Origin: Acidobacteriota bacterium
Lineage (GTDB): Bacteria > Acidobacteriota > Aminicenantia > Aminicenantales > Saccharicenantaceae
Reading direction: 5' to 3'
Length of the DNA stretch: 64,000 bases
Assembly: GCA_033549365.1 (NCBI GenBank)
Contig: JAWSUF010000003.1
Coordinates: 434,001 to 498,000 of the forward strand
The notes below the pieces were generated by a model. It was not told where the DNA came from, searched no databases, and saw nothing but the letters and a program-made list of their open reading frames with translations. The position numbers and the translations under genes are program-made. Shown here piece by piece: positions 27,917-36,601 of the stretch (its first letter is position 1; every line of letters starts with the position of its first letter).

Positions 27917-30184
27917 GTGAGCGCGAACGAGCCACTCGAATTCTCGAATGATCGGCCTCTCACTGACAAGCAGCACGACCGTCTGAACCGCAGTGCTTTC
28001 GTCAACCGAATTGCGGGAGTGCTGCGCGGACTCCCGAACGGCTCAAGCCTGGTTGTTGGCATCTACGGCCCCTGGGGCGAAGGCAAGACGACGGTCCTCA
28101 ATCTGCTTCGCTCCGAACTTTCCAGCAGTGATGCAATCGTGGTTCGTGACTTCAACCCGTGGCGGCACACGGACGATGATGCGATGCTTCGCGGGTTCTT
28201 CACGGTGCTCGCAGAGGCGATCGGTGCGTCTCTGTCCACCAGATTCGAGCGTGCGAAGACGGGAGCAGGCAAGTGGACCAACCGTTTTAGGTGGTTCACT
28301 AAGCCCGCTGGGTGGCTATCAAAGTCCGCCGAGACACTGGACGACCTACTTGCGAGGTTCGGTGAGGTCGCTGCAACCGGCGATTCCGTTGGGCTTGAGG
28401 AACTACGTGGCCGAATCATCACCCGCCTCGAACAATCTGCGATGCGCGTGGTGGTTCTGATAGACGATCTCGACCGCTTGGACAAGCACGAGTCGCACAT
28501 CCTGTTCCGGCTCATCAAGGCATGCGCCGACTTTCCCAACGTTTGCTATGTCCTCGCGTTTGACGATACGGTAGTCGCCAAGGCACTCGGCGAGCGGTAC
28601 GGCGGGGGCGATGAGCCCTCGGGCCGTGCCTTTCTTGAGAAGATCATCCAAATACCGCTCAAGCTGCCGGCGGCGGCCAAGGAAGACCTTCGCGGGATGT
28701 GCTTCGAGCAGGTAGACCGGGCTCTCACAGCGACCGGGATTGAGCTCACCAAAGACCAGATTGGCGAGTTTATCGCCGGCTTTGACCGTGGCGTTTCGGT
28801 TCGGCTGACAACGCCCCGCGGCGCGAAGCGATTTGGGAATGGGCTGATGTTCGCCTTGCCCATGCTCGTAGGCGAAGCTAATCCGGTAGACCTCCTCCTG
28901 GTTGAGGCGCTTCGAGCATTCTTCCCAGAGGTGTACGATATTGTGCGGGACAACCACTCCGAATTCTCTGGTGTTGAGAAAGACCAGCATGGGGGCGGAG
29001 ATGGCGGTCCTCGTTCGGCAGAACTGCTACAACCGAAGTTGGCGGCAATGCCGAAGGAGCATGCCTTGGCGGCGCAGGCACTTCTTGTCGATCTCTTCCC
29101 GCGAATGAGCGGCGTTTTCGGGCACAGCAACTACGGAAGCGATTGGCTTTCGCGCTGGTCGCGCGAGCGGCGCATCAGTGCGCCGGAGTACTGCGCACGG
29201 TATTTTACTTACACAATACCGCGCAACGATGTGCCTGATGCCGCGGTTGCTGCGATGCTTGATGCAGCGAGTCAGGGCAACGCCGCAGCGGTCGAAACCT
29301 ACCTCACTACCTACCTTACCGGTTCGACGGCCCGGCGCGTTATCGAGAAGTTGCGTGCTTTCGAAGCGACGGTCGATCCCATATCGGCGGAGACGCTCGC
29401 AATAGTAATGGCAAAGCTAGGCAAGAACATTCCGAACCCACCCGCTTTGTTTAGCTTTGCGGAACCTCCGTCACAAGCCGCGATATTGATCTCGCATCTG
29501 CTTCGGCGGATTCCTAACCGCGCCGCCAGGATCTCTGCTGCAAAGCGTGTTGTGGAGATCGCCGAGCCCCTGTGGTTTGGTGTCGAGTGTGTCCGCTGGC
29601 TCTACGTCAGCGATAAACCAGAGAAACAAGACAGCAACACGCTCACCAAGCAGGAGACGGCGGATATGCGCCAGGTGCTTGTGGAACGCATTAAATCCCA
29701 CGCCGCAGCGGGTGCGCTACTCTTCGATCCCGAACTGCCACAGGAGGCCTCACTGCTCTTTGAGTGGTGGCGCGCTGAAGGCCGCGATCCGGTCCAAGCG
29801 CACCTCATCGCCGTGTTCACGAAAGACCCGAAGCAGGTCGCAAGGTTCCTGCAGTCCCAAGCACCACTTGCCTGGAGCGAAGGCGATGTTATGCCGCACA
29901 TCAGTGAGCTTGACGCGAACCAGCTCAAGAACATGAGGCTCATCATTGACCTCGACACTATGGCGGATTGGATCAGAGAGCACTGCCCTGGCGACTTCGA
30001 TAATCCCGAGTGGTTTCCCGATAAAGATAATCCTCTAGAGCAGAGGCTGGCCGAGCAATTTATGTTCGTCTACAACAAGTGGAAGAAAGACGGCGAACCA
30101 GAGGGTGTCGGCGGCATGAATAAAATCGAACCGGATGAAGAGAAAGGCCTCGGCGAAGCTGCTGATGAGGATAGGAACGATTAA
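27917..30184 (+). CDS. KAP-family P-loop NTPase
   Basis: KAP NTPases are STAND-like ATPases often found in phage-defence islands. Walker A is IYGPWGEGKTTVL (residues 49-61), followed by the family motif DFNPWRHTDDD, and Walker B is VVVLIDDLDRLD near residue 178. Unlike many KAP proteins, I see no obvious transmembrane pair inserted in the P-loop domain. The last 350 residues are helical and unassigned, and the tail is acidic. The GTG start has only a weak ribosome site. Codon use and GC differ from addB upstream, which fits transfer. It is the first gene of the island. Confidence 0.85.
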   Translation: MSANEPLEFSNDRPLTDKQHDRLNRSAFVNRIAGVLRGLPNGSSLVVGIYGPWGEGKTTVLNLLRSELSSSDAIVVRDFNPWRHTDDDAMLRGFFTVLAEAIGASLSTRFERAKTGAGKWTNRFRWFTKPAGWLSKSAETLDDLLARFGEVAATGDSVGLEELRGRIITRLEQSAMRVVVLIDDLDRLDKHESHILFRLIKACADFPNVCYVLAFDDTVVAKALGERYGGGDEPSGRAFLEKIIQIPLKLPAAAKEDLRGMCFEQVDRALTATGIELTKDQIGEFIAGFDRGVSVRLTTPRGAKRFGNGLMFALPMLVGEANPVDLLLVEALRAFFPEVYDIVRDNHSEFSGVEKDQHGGGDGGPRSAELLQPKLAAMPKEHALAAQALLVDLFPRMSGVFGHSNYGSDWLSRWSRERRISAPEYCARYFTYTIPRNDVPDAAVAAMLDAASQGNAAAVETYLTTYLTGSTARRVIEKLRAFEATVDPISAETLAIVMAKLGKNIPNPPALFSFAEPPSQAAILISHLLRRIPNRAARISAAKRVVEIAEPLWFGVECVRWLYVSDKPEKQDSNTLTKQETADMRQVLVERIKSHAAAGALLFDPELPQEASLLFEWWRAEGRDPVQAHLIAVFTKDPKQVARFLQSQAPLAWSEGDVMPHISELDANQLKNMRLIIDLDTMADWIREHCPGDFDNPEWFPDKDNPLEQRLAEQFMFVYNKWKKDGEPEGVGGMNKIEPDEEKGLGEAADEDRND

Positions 30185-30261
30185 GCTGCAGAACAAGCCG
30201 ATGTAGCGGGCCTGCTTTCGGCCGGTCGCTGATCGGCAAGGTTAGGCTTAGGAGAGAATAG

Positions 30262-31284
30262 ATGAAACGCTCCGTTATGGCAGTCAATATTTCTTGGAAT
30301 CCCTACAACTGGCAAAAACCATATACTGACCCTCGTGCCGGTCACTCATACGCTAGAAAATTCCCAGGACATGAGTCGGTAAACTTTCATTTCAATAAGC
30401 CTGGCATTGATACAGAAACAGAAGTATACGGTTATTCCCAGTGGCAGTATTATCCAAAAAACTTCTTAAACGGCGGCTACGTGCTTTTTTTTACCAAGAA
30501 CCTCGACACTAACCAGCCTCAAATCGTCGGCTTATACGGAGACGTTACGATTCTGAACCCTCAGCAACAATTTCATTACGATAAATTTGAGAACAACAAA
30601 TTGATGTGCAACATGAAGGCAGCAAAGGCATTGTCTCTTCAGCTACCTTTGCCTCTTGATGCAAATAATTATTCTTCTGGTCGAATGGTTGGGCAAATTG
30701 GCTTTACATACTACGATGAGAGTACAGTCCAAAAGGTAGTTTCAGATGAGTATAGCTTGCTCGAACACGCTGGCGGATTTCCAGGCACATCATACGCTGT
30801 CTTAAACAGAATCTACGACCGGCTAACCGGAAATCCGCTCTCGAAAAAAAAATATTGTGATACCGAGCAAAGTGATTTCAACGAGCAAAATGAGCTAGAA
30901 AAAATAGAATCTCAATACGACATTTTAAAAATTCTCGATGACCTAAGAAATGTCAAAGCAACCGATTCGGAGCAAGTAGAGATTCACGGTAAAGCCTACA
31001 AGAGAGACAACAAGACAATCGCTCAACTGAAGATTGTTCGTGGGCATAAGTGCCAAATATGTAGTCATAGCATTAAAAAGAAAGATGGATCTCTCTATGT
31101 TGAAGCGGCTCACATCACTCCCAAGAAGAATAAAGGGACGGAGTTACCGAGTAATATTATCATTTTGTGTCCAAATCACCACAAGGAATTTGACCTAGGG
31201 AAAATGGAAGTAGAGGAAAGGACTGCTGAAACCTTAGTGGTAATGGTCAATGAAAAAAAGTATTCCATTGATCTGCGTATTTGA
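30262..31284 (+). CDS. HNH endonuclease with N-terminal possible PUA-like reader domain
   Basis: The C-terminal 80 residues are an HNH nuclease with zinc knuckles: CQICSHSI, then VEAAHITPKKNKG and IIILCPNHHKEFD. The first 120 residues include GGYVLFFTKNLD and PQIVGLYGDV. This is reminiscent of PUA/EVE-like modules that read modified bases, but that is my inference. AGGAGA sits eight bases before the ATG. The gene is much more AT-rich than its neighbours. The architecture would fit a modification-dependent (type IV-like) restriction enzyme. Confidence 0.8.
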   Translation: MKRSVMAVNISWNPYNWQKPYTDPRAGHSYARKFPGHESVNFHFNKPGIDTETEVYGYSQWQYYPKNFLNGGYVLFFTKNLDTNQPQIVGLYGDVTILNPQQQFHYDKFENNKLMCNMKAAKALSLQLPLPLDANNYSSGRMVGQIGFTYYDESTVQKVVSDEYSLLEHAGGFPGTSYAVLNRIYDRLTGNPLSKKKYCDTEQSDFNEQNELEKIESQYDILKILDDLRNVKATDSEQVEIHGKAYKRDNKTIAQLKIVRGHKCQICSHSIKKKDGSLYVEAAHITPKKNKGTELPSNIIILCPNHHKEFDLGKMEVEERTAETLVVMVNEKKYSIDLRI

Positions 31285-31447
31285 AAAGCTGTGCATAATG
31301 GAGCTGAATCCGCTTGTAGTTCCTTTCCGCCCACCCCGGATAAGCTCGATTTTTAGACATTTAGGAGCTATTTTAAAATGCCAAACCCATTCATCTGTTA
31401 TGCTATATGCAATCGTGCCAGACCTAGCCATTGCGAGAAGCGCAACT

Positions 31448-31642
31448 ATGAAGTTCATTAAAACACCGAAACAATATACTGCCTTTCAAGAGCGAATTGC
31501 ATCAATAGCTGCACAGGCCCAACTACCTCCGATATATTACGATATACTTGCATGGAATATGCGCAGCGATGCGAACAAGCATCCAAAGCGGACCGCAGGA
31601 CACGCGATCGCTGAGCTGCATGCGAAAAACGAAGGAGACTAG
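31448..31642 (+). CDS. Small 64-aa protein coupled to the EVE-nuclease gene
   Basis: I do not recognise this protein. The ATG at 31448 follows GAGAAG. Three bases separate its stop from the next ATG, and its 3' end carries the AAGGAGA ribosome site of that gene. The sequence is basic and compact (MKFIKTPKQYTAFQERIASI at the start, AWNMRSDANKHPKRTAGHAI near the end). Tight coupling suggests a partner or regulator of the EVE-nuclease protein. Confidence 0.55.
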   Translation: MKFIKTPKQYTAFQERIASIAAQAQLPPIYYDILAWNMRSDANKHPKRTAGHAIAELHAKNEGD

Positions 31643-31645
31643 TAA

Positions 31646-32749
31646 ATGGCATACTTCATCGATCTTTTCTCTCCGGAAACATACGCGGCGTTTGCGCGGT
31701 CAACACGGGATATCTCTGGGTTCCGTCTGCACCACAAGAGAATGGCCGAGCGGATCAAGCCCGGTGACATCTTTGTGTGTTACCTCACTCGTTTGTCTCG
31801 GTGGTTTGGGCTGCTCGAGGTTCTGGACGGTCCGTTTATTGATAACAGGCCGATCTTTGTGCCAGAGGGTGATCCGTTTGTCGTTCGCTTCCGCGTCCGC
31901 TCTACGGTCTGGCTGGAAATCAAAAATGCGATTCCGATTCACGATGATAAAATCTGGAGCGGACTCTCGTTTACGCGGAGACTGGAAAAGGGATCGATCG
32001 GATGGACCGGAAAGGTCCGAGGGAGTCTCGTACGCCTGGATGACGCGGACGGGAAATTTCTCGCCGAAGAATTGACTGCTCAAGCGACCAAGCCCAGGGA
32101 ATACCCCCTTGATGAACAGGAACTCAGGAAACTCGCTACGCATACTGTGAATCGCCCCGACAAGGTCGTCACGGTGTCGGTTCCTGAGGATTCTGGGGTA
32201 GCGGAGAAAGTATCGCCTGCGAAGGATGCTGAGGCACGGGAGTCCATTCGGATTCAGGCGCAACTCGCCCAGGTCGGCGCCCGAATGGGTATGTCGATCT
32301 GGATTCCACGCTCGGACCGAGCAGGAGTGCTCAAGCAGTGGAAGGACGATAACCGGAACCTGCTAGAACGTCTTCCACTCAATTACGATGACACCACACT
32401 CCGCACGATTGAGCAGATTGATGTGCTTTGGCTCCGTGGTCGATCAATTGTTCGCGCATTTGAGGTCGAGCATACGACCGCAGTCTACTCAGGTATCTTG
32501 CGAATGGCCGATCTGCTTGCGCTTCAGCCCAATATGGACATCAAGCTTCATATCGTCGCCCCCTCGGAAAAGCGCGACAAGGTGTTTCAGGAGATACGAC
32601 GGCCAGTCTTCTCGCTTCTTGAGAAGGGACCCCTGGCTGAGAGTTGCACGTATCTGTCCTACGAGAGCCTTCGAGAGTTGGCTGTGCAGAAACACCTCGC
32701 GCACTTGGCAGACACCGTCATCGACGAATATACTGAGGAGGCGGAGTAA
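31646..32749 (+). CDS. EVE-domain plus PD-(D/E)XK-like nuclease protein
   Basis: Residues 1-150 look like an EVE (PUA-like) domain, which binds modified bases: YFIDLFSPETYAAF, then RIKPGDIFVCYLTR and WFGLLEVLDGP. The C-terminal domain has a restriction-nuclease-like core, IDVLWLRGRSIVRAFEVEHT (Asp259, Glu273, Glu275), with the usual final Lys replaced by Glu. Together they suggest cleavage of, or binding to, modified foreign DNA. The call rests on motif reading; a non-catalytic role is possible because of the ExE variation. Confidence 0.75.
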   Translation: MAYFIDLFSPETYAAFARSTRDISGFRLHHKRMAERIKPGDIFVCYLTRLSRWFGLLEVLDGPFIDNRPIFVPEGDPFVVRFRVRSTVWLEIKNAIPIHDDKIWSGLSFTRRLEKGSIGWTGKVRGSLVRLDDADGKFLAEELTAQATKPREYPLDEQELRKLATHTVNRPDKVVTVSVPEDSGVAEKVSPAKDAEARESIRIQAQLAQVGARMGMSIWIPRSDRAGVLKQWKDDNRNLLERLPLNYDDTTLRTIEQIDVLWLRGRSIVRAFEVEHTTAVYSGILRMADLLALQPNMDIKLHIVAPSEKRDKVFQEIRRPVFSLLEKGPLAESCTYLSYESLRELAVQKHLAHLADTVIDEYTEEAE

Positions 32750-32970
32750 AAAAGAGTGAATCTTTCTTATCCTGCAACATCTTTGGCTTGCCGGGAGCCA
32801 TCCACACTATCGTCAGTTAGCCGCTTAATCTATTAGCCCATGAATTCTTTTCAAAGATACGTGGACAGAACTGCCCCACCGTTTTTTGGACCAGGAGGAT
32901 TTATCCCGCATCTTGCGCCTTATCCGACTTTTAAGTAATATTCGGCTAGTCAAATAGGCGCGAGGGTCGC

Positions 32971-35900
32971 ATGTCCATGCAAAGGGCCGATAAAGTCCAT
33001 TCCATCCTCACCAATCTTAAAAGCCTTGATAAACTCAAGGAGCTTTTCTGGACCGAGCTGAATTACGAACAGGTCAATCAAACCCTTTCACGGAGGAATT
33101 GGAATACGACAGCCACAGAAGCCCTCGACGATGATCCTCTTCTTCTTGCCGCGGCCGGAATGGGTAACGGCTTCCACGTGATTTATTGCCGGTTGGCCGA
33201 CGACCGGCTTCACTACAGCAAGGAGCGTCCGGTAGTCGCCCGGCTTATGAATGATCATCAATATGCCCTCTTCATTTTTTCTGATCGCAACCGGAACAGT
33301 TGGCATTTCATCAACACAAAATATGATGACGAACCAAAGCGCCGCCGACTGTTCCGCCGCATAAGCGTCCAGCCGGGAGATCGGCTGCGCACGGCTTCCG
33401 AGCGGCTCTCTCTTATAGACATTGAATCCATCGGCAAGAATGTGCTTGATCTTTCGCCTCTTGAGATACAAAAACGCCATGATGAAGCCTTCGACGTCGA
33501 ATCGGTTACAAAAGAATTCTATAGAGGATACGAGTCGGTTTTCAGGGCTTTAGAAAAAACGCTTCTGGGACAAGACATCGGCCCCGCCCATGCCCATGAT
33601 TATGCTCTCCAATTTCTCAACCGAACGATGTTTCTCTATTTTATTCAGCGTAAACGCTGGCTGGCCGACGACACGGAATTCTTGGGGACGTTTTGGGAGT
33701 CATACAGAACTTCCAGCCAGCCGGCGGATTCATTTGTAGAAAAATGGCTGAATGTCCTGTTCTTTGAGGCCTTCAATCAGAAGTCTCCGGCCTGCCATAG
33801 ACATTTTCCTCCGAAGATCAACAAAGCTCTCGCGCTTGCTCCTTACCTCAATGGCGGCCTCTATGCCGAAAATAAGCTTGATCAGACCGTCCGCGCCAAC
33901 ATTACCGACTCTTGTTTCGCGCAAATATTCAGCTTTTTTGAAAGATACAATTTTACGATCACCGAAGACAGCCCTCTAGATAAAGAAATTGCCGTCGATC
34001 CGGAGATGATCGGAAAAGTCTATGAAAGTCTGGTCAATGTCTCTGCCGAAATCGACGCCCGGGGAGAAGCCGGGATTTTTTATACGCCGCGCACGGAAAT
34101 TGATCTCATGTGCCGTCTTTCTCTTTCCGATTATCTTTCGAATCATCTCCCGGAAACTTTGAAAGACCTGCTCAACAGCCTCGTTTTTTCCCTTTATCCC
34201 GATGATAAAGCTGATGCGGACAAATCAGTCACCAATGCCGGCATTTGGCCGAGAATCAAAGATCTTCTTGGGGAAGTAACGGTCCTTGACCCGGCCTGCG
34301 GTTCAGGTTCATTTCTGGTCGGGATGCTTCACATTCTTGATGACCTCATAGAGAGGGCCAATCGTGCGCTCAATATTTCTGATGATCCCTTCACGCGGAA
34401 GAAGAAGATTATCGGCGAATCCCTCTACGGCGTCGATGTCATGGAATGGGCCTGCCATGTTGCCGAGCTGCGCCTATGGCTGGCTATGATCGCCGATTAT
34501 AAAGCGTCGCCGGGCGATCTGCGATTCCGAAATGCCCCACTCCTGCCTCATTTCTCTTTCAAGATCCGTTGTGGAGACAGTCTTGTTCAGGAAGTAGGAG
34601 GGATCAACTTCAGCCACAGGAGAAGCCGCGGAATCATTCCGAAATCATTCGAGAATCGAATAGACCTGCTGAAGTCCGAAAAAATCAAGTTCTTCAACAA
34701 TGTCGAACCCCGAAAACTGCGCTCGCTGGATGATCTCAGAATTGAAGAACGCCGTCTCTTCCTGGAGATCCTGGAGTCGAGAAAGAGCGAAATCCATCGG
34801 GATATCGATTCCACCCGACAAGTATCGTTGCGGGTCGAAGAGAATAAGGCCCTGTTTGGAAGTGATGTGGGAGAGCCGGATCCATATCCGGTCTCTGAAG
34901 ATGAAACGATGACTCATCGCATTGAGGATCTGGAAGCCGAGTATGAAACCGCGAGTCGTGCTTATCATCTTCTTAGGGGCGGAGGTCAGGCGCCTTTCGT
35001 CTGGGATATAGCGTTTTGCGAAATCTTCCGGAAAAACAAAAACGGTTTCGATATCGTGATCGGTAACCCACCTTATGTACGGCAGGAGGACATTGCCGCT
35101 CCGACTGTTCAAGGACTGAAGGTCACTCCGGTTAAGAAGGAATACAAAGGGAAGATCGCCCAAGCCGTTTATCGGGCTTTTGAAAAGTTCTTCGGGTTCA
35201 GGGAAAAAACCCAATCCGTTAAACACAAAATCGACGCGAAAAGCGATCTCTATATCTACTTTTTCTTTATCGGACTATCTCTTCTCAATCCCAAAGGCTC
35301 TTTCTGCTTCGTCACGTCGAATTCGTGGCTTGATGTCGGTTATGGAAAGGATCTGCAGGAATTTCTTTTAAAGCATGCCCATGTGAAATTCATCTTGGAC
35401 AACCAGCTCCGACGGTCCTTTGAAGGCGCCGACATCAATACGATCATTGCGCTGATTTCTTTCGCTGATGACGCGAGAGAATGGGGGTTGGACAAAACGG
35501 CCCGCTTCGTGATGTTTCGTGTGCCTTATGAGCTTGTGATTTCGCCCGTGATTATTGATGAACTTGAGGAATCGCACAAGCCACGGACAATTCAGGAATA
35601 CCGGGTTTTTCCCATTTTGCAATCTCGGTTGCTTGAGGATGGCTCCGCCGTCCCAGGAGAAGATGAGGCCGAGAATCGGAAAGCCGTCGGGCCCCTGATT
35701 AAAGTTGCCCGCTATATAGGAAATAAGTGGGGCGGGAAGTATTTGCGGGCACCTGACATCTATTGGACGATAATGGAAAAAGGACGAGACAAGCTTGTGC
35801 GTCTGGGCGAAGTCGCGGAAGTGAGATTCGGCATTAAAACTGGCGCAAATGAATTCTTTTATCTGAATGATTCCAGAATTCATGAATTGTGCATCGAGCC

Positions 35901-36576
35901 GGAATTCCTCAAGCAGGTCATAAAAAGCCCTCGCGAATGCAAGAGGATTCTGATTGATCCGGCGGATCTCAAGTTCAAAATATTCTTTTGCCATAAAAAT
36001 AAGGAGGAACTCAAAGGAACAGCCGCTCTGGAATATATCAAGTGGGGCGAATCTAAAAAGTTTCACTTGCGCCCCAGCTGCTCGAATCGCGCAAGATGGT
36101 GGGATGTTGGTGAAAGAAGATATGCACCAATCATTAGCCCAAGCAGTGTGACTGAGTTGCCAAGAACATTTCTTAATAGCCATCAAGTATTAGCTGACAA
36201 GCGACTTTATGAAATCTACCCGAAAATAGACACCGAATCTGTACTATTTGCGACGAATACTATCCTATGTAGCCTGTTTTTAGAGCTAGGATCTAGGACT
36301 GGCCTCGGAGAGGGACTTCTTGATCTAACAGTTTATGAGCTTGCAGATTGTCTTATTATTCCTCCCTCAAGTACGCCAAGTATTTTAGAAATCCTTACTG
36401 ATACAGAAAAACGAGAGATATTGCCACTACGACAAGAAATTGCGAATCATAATCGAAAACAAATAGACGAAATTGTTTTTGACATTCTTCAGCTTACGAA
36501 AGATGAAAGATCTGCTGTTTGCGAAGCGGTCATCAACCTTGTTGAATCGAGATTACAAAAAGCTCAGAGTTTATAG
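32971..36576 (+). CDS. Eco57I-like N6-adenine DNA methyltransferase (type IIG / DrmMI-PglX-like, 1201 aa)
   Basis: The methylase core has SAM-binding motif I DPACGSGSFL (from residue 440), SLYGVDVMEWACHVAELRLW and catalytic NPPYVRQEDI (from residue 699). The 420-residue N-terminal region contains SPLEIQKRHDEAFDVE, typical of large Eco57I-class methylases; I see no convincing nuclease motif in it. The C-terminal third should hold the target recognition domain, and from about 36080 the DNA turns clearly AT-rich. It is followed 25 bp later by a PLD-helicase gene, so the pair probably forms one restriction or defence system. Confidence 0.88.
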   Translation: MSMQRADKVHSILTNLKSLDKLKELFWTELNYEQVNQTLSRRNWNTTATEALDDDPLLLAAAGMGNGFHVIYCRLADDRLHYSKERPVVARLMNDHQYALFIFSDRNRNSWHFINTKYDDEPKRRRLFRRISVQPGDRLRTASERLSLIDIESIGKNVLDLSPLEIQKRHDEAFDVESVTKEFYRGYESVFRALEKTLLGQDIGPAHAHDYALQFLNRTMFLYFIQRKRWLADDTEFLGTFWESYRTSSQPADSFVEKWLNVLFFEAFNQKSPACHRHFPPKINKALALAPYLNGGLYAENKLDQTVRANITDSCFAQIFSFFERYNFTITEDSPLDKEIAVDPEMIGKVYESLVNVSAEIDARGEAGIFYTPRTEIDLMCRLSLSDYLSNHLPETLKDLLNSLVFSLYPDDKADADKSVTNAGIWPRIKDLLGEVTVLDPACGSGSFLVGMLHILDDLIERANRALNISDDPFTRKKKIIGESLYGVDVMEWACHVAELRLWLAMIADYKASPGDLRFRNAPLLPHFSFKIRCGDSLVQEVGGINFSHRRSRGIIPKSFENRIDLLKSEKIKFFNNVEPRKLRSLDDLRIEERRLFLEILESRKSEIHRDIDSTRQVSLRVEENKALFGSDVGEPDPYPVSEDETMTHRIEDLEAEYETASRAYHLLRGGGQAPFVWDIAFCEIFRKNKNGFDIVIGNPPYVRQEDIAAPTVQGLKVTPVKKEYKGKIAQAVYRAFEKFFGFREKTQSVKHKIDAKSDLYIYFFFIGLSLLNPKGSFCFVTSNSWLDVGYGKDLQEFLLKHAHVKFILDNQLRRSFEGADINTIIALISFADDAREWGLDKTARFVMFRVPYELVISPVIIDELEESHKPRTIQEYRVFPILQSRLLEDGSAVPGEDEAENRKAVGPLIKVARYIGNKWGGKYLRAPDIYWTIMEKGRDKLVRLGEVAEVRFGIKTGANEFFYLNDSRIHELCIEPEFLKQVIKSPRECKRILIDPADLKFKIFFCHKNKEELKGTAALEYIKWGESKKFHLRPSCSNRARWWDVGERRYAPIISPSSVTELPRTFLNSHQVLADKRLYEIYPKIDTESVLFATNTILCSLFLELGSRTGLGEGLLDLTVYELADCLIIPPSSTPSILEILTDTEKREILPLRQEIANHNRKQIDEIVFDILQLTKDERSAVCEAVINLVESRLQKAQSL

Positions 36577-36601
36577 ATTGGAATAACGAGCAGGAGCGAG
36601 A

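Noticed and set aside
32750-32970. Possible gene between the EVE protein and the methylase
   Set aside because: No open frame with a ribosome site or recognisable motif; it is treated as a leader region.
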